A stretch of DNA of 12,372 bases, from NCBI GenBank assembly GCA_013215515.1, contig JABSPC010000719.1, forward strand, positions 1-12,372. The letters are read 5' to 3'. This stretch comes from Crocinitomicaceae bacterium. Its GTDB lineage: Bacteria; Bacteroidota; Bacteroidia; Flavobacteriales_D; Crocinitomicaceae. Each line of letters begins with the position of its first letter. Within the stretch, counting starts at the first letter, position 1. Of the stretch, positions 7,145-12,372 are shown piece by piece. The notes under the pieces are model-generated. The model did not search any database. It saw only the letters and a list, made by a program, of their open reading frames with translations, and was not told the DNA's origin. Position numbers and translations under genes: made by a program.

Positions 7145-7755
7145 TTACAATTTAAATTGCTCCGGATTCTTTAAAATTGCATTCAACTTATTGTAAGGAA
7201 GTGTTATTGAGCTCTAACCGGTGTTGATTTCATTAAAACGTATTCCTTCTTTTGAAAGGACAAATCGCTGTTTTAAATCTGCCATTATGTTCGGTATATT
7301 AATGTAGGAGGGACAAAAAAATGATTCGCATTCATAACGTCTACAATCATTCCATCAATTATGTCATGGTAGTTGGTGTCGATAAATAAATCGTCAAATT
7401 TGATTGGAACCAATTCGTGGTCTACAATCTTGTAATTGTAGTAAATTTTGGATTGTTTACCATATTGAATTCTCTTCCGTATCCATTTGTTGGTGCTCAT
7501 GTAGCTTATTCGTGAGTAATAATAGTCACCGTAAAACCAAGTGGATGTAGACCGGGATTCTTCTGTTTTAGTTATTGGGATTTCATTATTTACAATTCTA
7601 TTGGTGTAAATGCGATTGATTTCCATTGGAAGGAATTTAAATTTTGTAGAGTATTCTCCTGCATTTGCTAAGATATTTTCATTGTTGATTTCTCGATACA
7701 ATTCCAATTCATTTGTGCCGATAACTGCATGATGCCTAAAGTCTGGGTTGGTCAT
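7145..7755 (-). pseudogene. RsiV/DUF3298-like C-terminal region, frameshifted; possibly the 3' end of the WG-repeat gene
   Basis: From the ATG at 7755, 156 residues are open, with no signal peptide, down to a TAA at 7285-7287. They contain YYNYKIVDHELVPIKFDDLF, typical of the strand leading into an RsiV-type (DUF3298) domain. About 7290-7310 the frame shifts, and the new frame reads IMADLKQRFVLSKEGIRFNE, then a TAG at 7214-7216, then SSITLPYNKLNAIL and a final stop at 7145-7147. The F-LSKEGIRF and ITLPYNKL pieces match the end of such domains. The frame at 7755 is in phase with the WG-repeat reading frame upstream, separated only by the TAA at 7771-7773, so this may be one long gene with another nonsense codon rather than a second gene. 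The family call is moderate, the decay call stronger. Confidence 0.55.
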
Positions 7756-7770
7756 AATCGGTAATTGAAT

Positions 7771-10381
7771 TTACAATATATCAACGAGACTCATTGAATC
7801 AAGGATTTTGGAACTTTCAGTTAGCGGGAACGACATGGTTAAATCCAAGTCAAGAACTCCAACTTTATCTCCTAAGAAAACGAGTCGTCCATTGTCGTGT
7901 ACCCTCAAACCTATTTTGTCAAATTGTGGTTCTATGAATCCATCATTGTACGTAAGTACTCCCCCACAACTTTCCTTTTCTGATCACATAATCTCCGGAG
8001 GAATAAGCGATGTGGTCATACTCTGGTGGAAGCACGACATTAAATTCAGCGTCAATAACTCCATACTTCTTCTTCGATTGAATAATGTTTATCCTTGCTT
8101 CATGCACTACGGTTGGGAAGTCCGTTTCGAAAGGAAGCTGTTTTTCGCCTTCGCTTTCTAATTTTGCCCAGAAATGATGGTTTTCTTGCCTGCGTCGTCT
8201 AGAGATTGGGAAAATGTTATAGTAAATCGGTTTGACTTTCCAGCTCTTATGCCAAGGCGCATACAGTCCCATTTTATCATTCAAATATCGAATTTTAATG
8301 TACTGTTGGGAGCGAGAAGCAACGGAAACCCCGGTGAAGGAATCAACAAATTCTCCGCTAAAATCATAGATAGAAAGCTTGTCGTAGCAGGTAAGTAAAT
8401 AATGGTTTTGAGATTCTATTGCTTGATAGCAGCTACTCTCCAGTAATTCGCCTTTCCGAGTAATTACATATCTATTGAATAGCTTAACCTCATTATTGAA
8501 GTGGAATTGGCTCTCATCCATCAATAACCATTGATTTTCATGAAACTGGTAGATCTTATTGTCTTTGATTACATAATTGGTTCTTAGGCTATAAAAGACT
8601 TTTTCGCCGTTTGAATTAAGCTCCTCGCGGGACATTGTATTCCATTTCCTATCAACTAATTGATAAACAAAAATGTTATCACAATCCGCGATAATTATAT
8701 TGAAACCCAAATCATACATTGTCATTTTTTCATCCGTAACAGAAATGTACAAGCTGTCCATCTACTTGTATATTATGTCGCATCCATCAGGGGATAATTT
8801 TTTTCCTGTTAAATCAAAAATGTGCATTTCTTTGTCATTCGAATATTCGTAATGACCAATCCTGATCGGAATAAAGTAGTCGACTTCATATTCCCGATTG
8901 CGGTAAGATCTTGTGATCCTAGTATCCATTTTCGTAAACTCAAAAGGGATGATGGTTTGTCGACTGGCTGAAATCGCTCCAAGCATACCATTGCGCAATT
9001 CCAATGGGTAAACAACATCGTTTATGTCCCGCATTCGTTCGTCCTCCAAATCATTTTCACCTCTCGTTGGTTTGTACTTAAGAGTTCGAATTATTGACAT
9101 TTGTTCATTGTAAATATCAAGTTGAACGTAATCACTGTAAGACTTCTTGGCCCAGTAGAAGATTTCTTTCGGATCGTGCTTGATCAAAATTTCGTGATAT
9201 TCAACAGGAATCATATTCCCATTTTTATAATTGATTATTCCAACCAGGTCCGCATTCCCGTAACTATAAACCCTATCCTTCTCGTCGTGGCTTAAGCTCT
9301 TCCATTTATTTGAAACCTTCACCGAATTACTCCGCCAGTCTTTGCCAATTGTAATAGTGCTTGTTCTCGTAGATCAACTGCATGTTTGTGTCCAGGATTC
9401 CCCATTTTTTCCCATCGTAGAAAATCGATCTCCCTTTTACATTTCGAATTGATTTATGAACCTCAGATCTTTTTTGATTTTGAAGGTTGATTACATAGAA
9501 TTTAGCTCCGTTCTTTTTGCAAAGCGCATGGTTTAATGTTGGGCTACTACAAGAGTCCATTTGAAAATTATTGATTGCAATGAGATCATATTCAAGCGGG
9601 ACGACGAGTTTTTCCTGTCTCATTGTAAACGCCGTAATTGCTATCTTCATCTTGTATTTTACAAGAAGATTTTTGAATTATGACAGTTGAACGCCTCTCT
9701 TTTGCTGATTACTTTATCATATATGGGCGGAATAATAACCTTAGCTGTTGTATCGGCTCGACCGTATTTGCCACCAAGTTTCAATTCAAAAAAGGCTGAG
9801 TATTCTTTAATATAGACTCCATCTAAAACTCCGATCGGTGGTCTATCACCCTCACCATGGTATGTTGGATAATGCCTTTTGAAATCATCATAAATCACGG
9901 GAAGGATCAATTCATAGTTACTATTGAACATTCCCCACCTTCTTGGCTTTCGTGAACGGTTATAAATTTTCCATAATCGAAAGTGAATGAAAAATGTTCG
10001 ATTGGTAAAAGGGGGGTGCCTGTTTGATTGATAAATCCCCATTGGTTCACCTTTTTAACCATTATAAATAGCTCTTTCGGCGTCCATTCGATTATGTCAA
10101 ACTCTTCATATTGTGGCTCGATTATAATTGTGCCATGAACATCAATCAGACCAAATTTCTGTCCTCGCTCGACAATCCAATATTTAGCTATTGAGTCCTT
10201 TACTTTATAGTAAATCCGCGTATACAAGTAGACACTTTCGAATTGAGGTTGCCAAATAGTATCGCCTTTGGAGTCAAGTAAATCCAGTATAGCATTGATT
10301 ATAATCTTCAAATGCAGTCAATTGACTATTCGCCGAACATGAAGTCAGTAGAATTAAAAGTACAGTCAATAATTTTTTCAT
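7771..10381 (-). pseudogene. WG-repeat lipoprotein gene with at least six frameshifts and an in-frame stop
   Basis: Starts at the ATG at 10381 with a lipoprotein signal (MKKLLTVLLILLTSC), then about 850 codons of WG repeats spread over several frames. Repeats visible in order include KFGLIDVHGTIIIEPQYEEF, QWGFINQTGTPLLPIEHF, RRWGMFNSNYELILPVIYDD, KYGRADTTAKVIIPPIYDKV, NYGVYNETGK/LVVPLEYDLI, KWGILDTNMQLIYENKH, LVGIINYKNGNMIPVEYHEI, LGAISASRQTIIPFEFTKM, KYGVIDAEFNVVLPPEYDHI and VGVLDLDLTMSFPLTES. Lesions: frame changes near 10300, 9936, 9665, 9614 (an extra A in GGAAAAACTC), 9330-9370 and 7961-7965 (an extra G, restoring WGVLTYNDGFIEPQFDKI), plus TAG at 8762-8764 between DIIYK and MDSLYI in the same frame. 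WG proteins are beta-rich repeat proteins of mostly unknown role; the lipobox indicates membrane anchoring outside the cytoplasm. No single open frame gives the whole protein. Confidence 0.9.
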
Positions 10382-10612
10382 TCGTTTGAAGTAGATCAAG
10401 ATTATAATTAAAACTAATGAATCTGTTACGGATTGAATCTGATCAAAGTCTATTCTTTCAACAATATCTTACGTTATTTTGTACAACTCTAAAAAAATGA
10501 AAAGTGTGTGTGGGCAAATACAAGATAGCTTGTCTTCTAATATCTAAAGGCCATACAATTTATAGAAAATAAGTATCTTAGCTATCGATTATTAACGCCA
10601 ATCTTAATTTAA
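10382..10612. other. Divergent spacer between the WG-repeat pseudogene and the SRPBCC gene
   Basis: No ORF with coding character is seen in these 231 AT-rich bases. It should hold promoters for both directions, but I found no full TTG / TAnnTTTG pair for either. A short inverted repeat ACAAG-ATAG-CTTGT lies at 10520-10533 without a following T tract, so it is not a terminator. Confidence 0.5.
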
Positions 10613-11539
10613 ATGCCTAAAGTTCACATAGATAAATCAGTTTTTGTTGACGCAAGTGCCGATAAAGTATATGCCGTAATCAGCAACTTTCACAATTGGA
10701 AAACTTGGTCGCCTTGGTTGATTACCGATCCTGGAACGAAGCTGAATATCAAAGAGGATGGTAAATATTACGATTGGGTAGGAGAAATTACCGGAACAGG
10801 AAACATGACAGTTTTGTCTGAAAAGGAGAACGAACAAGTTGATTACGATTTAATTTTCCTCAAGCCGTTTAAATCAAAAGCTAAAGTATCATTCATTCTA
10901 AAGCCAGAAGGTGATGGAACCAGAGTTCATTGGACCATGGATAGTTCGTTGCCATTTTTCATGTTTTGGATGATAAAAATGATGAAGACTTTCGTTGGTA
11001 TGGATTATGAAAGAGGACTTTTAATGTTGAAAGAATACGTTGAAGTCGGTAAGGTGAATTCTGAATTGACAATTAACGGAATGCGCCAATTTGAAGGCTG
11101 TAGCTACGTTGGTATGGATAGAACTTGTACGGTTGACGGTCTTTCCGATGCAATGAGCACGGATTATACGAAGCTAATGGAATTCATGATGGGGACTCAT
11201 AAAGATAAAGTTGCAGGCCCAGCATTTTCCATCTATAAGAAATGGGACGCAATTAAAGGTGTGGTTATTTATACAGCTTGCGTTCCTGTCACGGAGCCAA
11301 TTACCGTTTTGTTGGACGGAATGAGAATGGGAGATGTACCTTCTACTCAAGTACATTCGATTCACCATAAAGGTCCGTATAAATATTCAGGGAATGTTTG
11401 GTCGGCACAATACTCAAGACAAGGCGCGAAGAAGTTTAAACCCAACAAGAAGGTCTTTCCAATGGAAATTTATTTGAACAGCCCAAAAGATACTCCTGAA
11501 CTTGAATTGGAGTCTGAAGTTGTATTTCCAACACTTTAA
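10613..11539 (+). CDS. SRPBCC (polyketide cyclase-like) plus GyrI-like effector-binding domain protein
   Basis: A 308-residue soluble protein made of two ligand-binding folds. Residues 1-145 form a START/SRPBCC domain: VFVDASADKVYAVISNFHNW, the NWKTWSPW motif at 28-35, and the long C-terminal helix near 125-147. Residues about 151-308 form a GyrI-like / AraC effector-binding domain: FEGCSYVGMDR, then GPAFSIYKKWD, the HHKGPYKYSGNVW helix start, and a final FPMEIYLNSPKDTPELELES strand. Both folds bind small hydrophobic or cationic molecules in characterised relatives; no DNA-binding domain is present, so it is a sensor, binder or enzyme rather than a classical regulator. The intact frame contrasts with the broken paralogue starting at 11668. 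The ATG at 10613 follows an A/T-rich leader, usual in this phylum. Confidence 0.9.
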   Translation: MPKVHIDKSVFVDASADKVYAVISNFHNWKTWSPWLITDPGTKLNIKEDGKYYDWVGEITGTGNMTVLSEKENEQVDYDLIFLKPFKSKAKVSFILKPEGDGTRVHWTMDSSLPFFMFWMIKMMKTFVGMDYERGLLMLKEYVEVGKVNSELTINGMRQFEGCSYVGMDRTCTVDGLSDAMSTDYTKLMEFMMGTHKDKVAGPAFSIYKKWDAIKGVVIYTACVPVTEPITVLLDGMRMGDVPSTQVHSIHHKGPYKYSGNVWSAQYSRQGAKKFKPNKKVFPMEIYLNSPKDTPELELESEVVFPTL

Positions 11540-11569
11540 TAGGAAGAAATACTCAATTTTATGGGTTAA

Positions 11570-11607
11570 TGTACTCATCACTATGTGAATTTAGAGTACT
11601 TGTACTC
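11570..11607 (+). repeat. Operator-like palindrome with an extra half-site
   Basis: GAGTAC-TT-GTACTC at 11594-11607 is a perfect inverted repeat. Its right half lies in TGTACTCAT, which also occurs at 11570-11578, so TGTACTCAT is directly repeated (11570-11578 and 11601-11609) with 31 bases between starts, about three helical turns. The second copy abuts the TTG at 11609-11611 of the predicted promoter. The arrangement fits a dimeric regulator contacting two sites, but no regulator gene is in view. Confidence 0.45.
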
Positions 11608-11608
11608 A

Positions 11609-11639
11609 TTGTAAGAGACTAGTTTTATGCTTAATTTTG
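11609..11639 (+). promoter_or_regulatory. Bacteroidota-type promoter for the second SRPBCC gene
   Basis: TTG at 11609-11611 and TAATTTTG at 11632-11639 are separated by 20 bases, matching the TTG / TAnnTTTG pattern of the primary sigma factor in this phylum. Transcription would start about 11645, some 20 bases before the ATG at 11668. It indicates that the second paralogue had its own promoter and did not rely on read-through from the first. Confidence 0.55.
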
Positions 11640-11667
11640 TAGAGTAATCTGTAATTATTTAATGCAT

Positions 11668-12372
11668 ATGGCTGAAATTCACGTTTTCGAGGAGTTTCCA
11701 CTTAGAGTTAAAGTTGATGAAGTTTTTGCACAACTTTGTGATTTTGAAAGCTGGAAATATTGGATGCCCTGGTTTGTCTCGGATCCGACGGCTAAAATGG
11801 AAGTGTCAAAGGACAAGACTGTTGTGAAATGGAAGGGGAGAGTTATAGGTGAAGGTGAACTCAAAAGGGTTACCTTGATTGAAAATTCTATCATGGAATT
11901 TGAAGTTTCAATTACACAACCTAAGCCAATAAAGGCGAAAGTTGTTTTGACTTTTGTTCAAAATTCATTTGGTACAATGCTCAAGTGTTCCTACCATGAA
12001 AAACTACCCTTTTTTAAATGGAGGGGTATAGATGAGCGATCCAAAGAAATTACTTTTGATATAAGGCGCGGTCTGGTTTCCGTTAATGAATATTTACAAC
12101 GCGGAGGAGCAAAGTCAACATTTAAAATGGTGGGTATTCAACTAAAAAGGGGGATTTAATACATTGGTATCGAACGAAAAATTCCTTTTTTCCAATTACA
12201 AGCCCACATAAAAAGAGATTTTGAGCGGCTAATTTTGAATTGACCGAGTTCAAAAAGAACTTTCCGAATTCCAAGATTCGAGAAAAGTCGGTTCACGAGG
12301 CTGTTCAACTAATGGTTGTGACACAGAAAGATCCGAATTCGGTTGTTTATATCGCTCGAATAGACCTTAGAC
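11668..12372 (+). pseudogene. Second SRPBCC plus GyrI-like paralogue, interrupted and cut by the right edge
   Basis: Paralogue of the protein at 10613. The ATG at 11668 aligns MAEIHVFEEFPL with the MPKVHID start of the first copy, so the in-phase ATG at 11662 was not chosen. The SRPBCC domain is complete: ESWKYWMPWFVSDP matches NWKTWSPWLITDP, and PKPIKAKVVLTF matches the middle strand. A TAA at 12157-12159 ends the frame, but the next codons continue in the same frame as YIGIERKIPFFQLQAHIKRD, aligning with YVGMDRTC of the first copy. Near 12225-12240 the frame moves once more, and ELTEFKKNFPNSKIREKS and VVYIARIDL are readable to the edge, corresponding to the GyrI-like domain. A free-standing SRPBCC domain of 163 residues could still be produced and function, so a shortened working gene is possible. 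Confidence 0.78.

Noticed and set aside
7808..8398. Plus-strand ORFs of 117 and 74 codons
   Set aside because: They lie antisense to WG-repeat coding sequence with clear homology on the minus strand and show no family signature.
5150..9950. Programmed ribosomal frameshifting in the reductase or WG genes
   Set aside because: Shifts are many, of both directions, lack slippery heptamers or downstream structures that I could see, and occur next to nonsense codons.
10520..10533. ACAAG-ATAG-CTTGT hairpin as a terminator
   Set aside because: The stem is only five base pairs and no T tract follows on either strand.
3794..12159. Stop-codon reassignment (TAA/TAG read as sense) explaining the in-frame stops
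   Set aside because: Intact genes here end in TAA or TAG at the expected family length, and the same loci also carry frameshifts that recoding of stops could not explain.

Overview
This window looks like chromosomal DNA from a Bacteroidota bacterium, probably a Flavobacteriales-type member. It is AT-rich, most genes lack a clear Shine-Dalgarno sequence, one exported protein ends in a type IX secretion (T9SS) sorting domain, one promoter fits the Bacteroidota TTG / TAnnTTTG pattern, and WG-repeat, YCII and 4Fe-4S mono-cluster proteins of the kind common in that phylum are present. No tRNA, rRNA, CRISPR, insertion sequence or phage signature was seen.

Layout. Minus strand, 1-2041: an L,D-transpeptidase lipoprotein followed by ribulose-phosphate 3-epimerase (rpe, cut by the left edge). 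Plus strand, 2113-4081: a rhomboid protease, a class IV aminotransferase three bases later, then a YCII-domain secreted protein interrupted by a stop codon. Plus, 4163-4741: a small cysteine-rich lipoprotein closed by a strong terminator, then ywbE. Plus, 4818-5573: a former two-gene unit (NADPH-dependent FMN reductase and a 4Fe-4S mono-cluster protein), both broken. Plus, 5660-7138: a T9SS-exported thioredoxin-like protein with a perfect-palindrome terminator, then a two-helix membrane protein. Minus, 10381-7145: a large WG-repeat lipoprotein gene broken by many frameshifts and stops; its 3' end looks like an RsiV/DUF3298-type domain and may have been part of the same gene. Plus, 10613-12372: two tandem SRPBCC plus GyrI-like paralogues; the first is intact, the second is broken and runs off the right edge.

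The main message is gene decay. Housekeeping and envelope genes are clean, while five or six accessory loci carry premature stops, one-base indels (several in short homopolymers) and one lost start codon. In most cases the rest of the ancestral protein can still be read across the lesion. This is either real pseudogenisation or, for the indels, assembly error; the in-frame stops favour real decay at least in part. I found no convincing new multi-gene system. The best candidates for follow-up are the four-fold C-x3-C-x3-C lipoprotein, the operator-like palindrome before the second SRPBCC gene, and the distribution of lesions.
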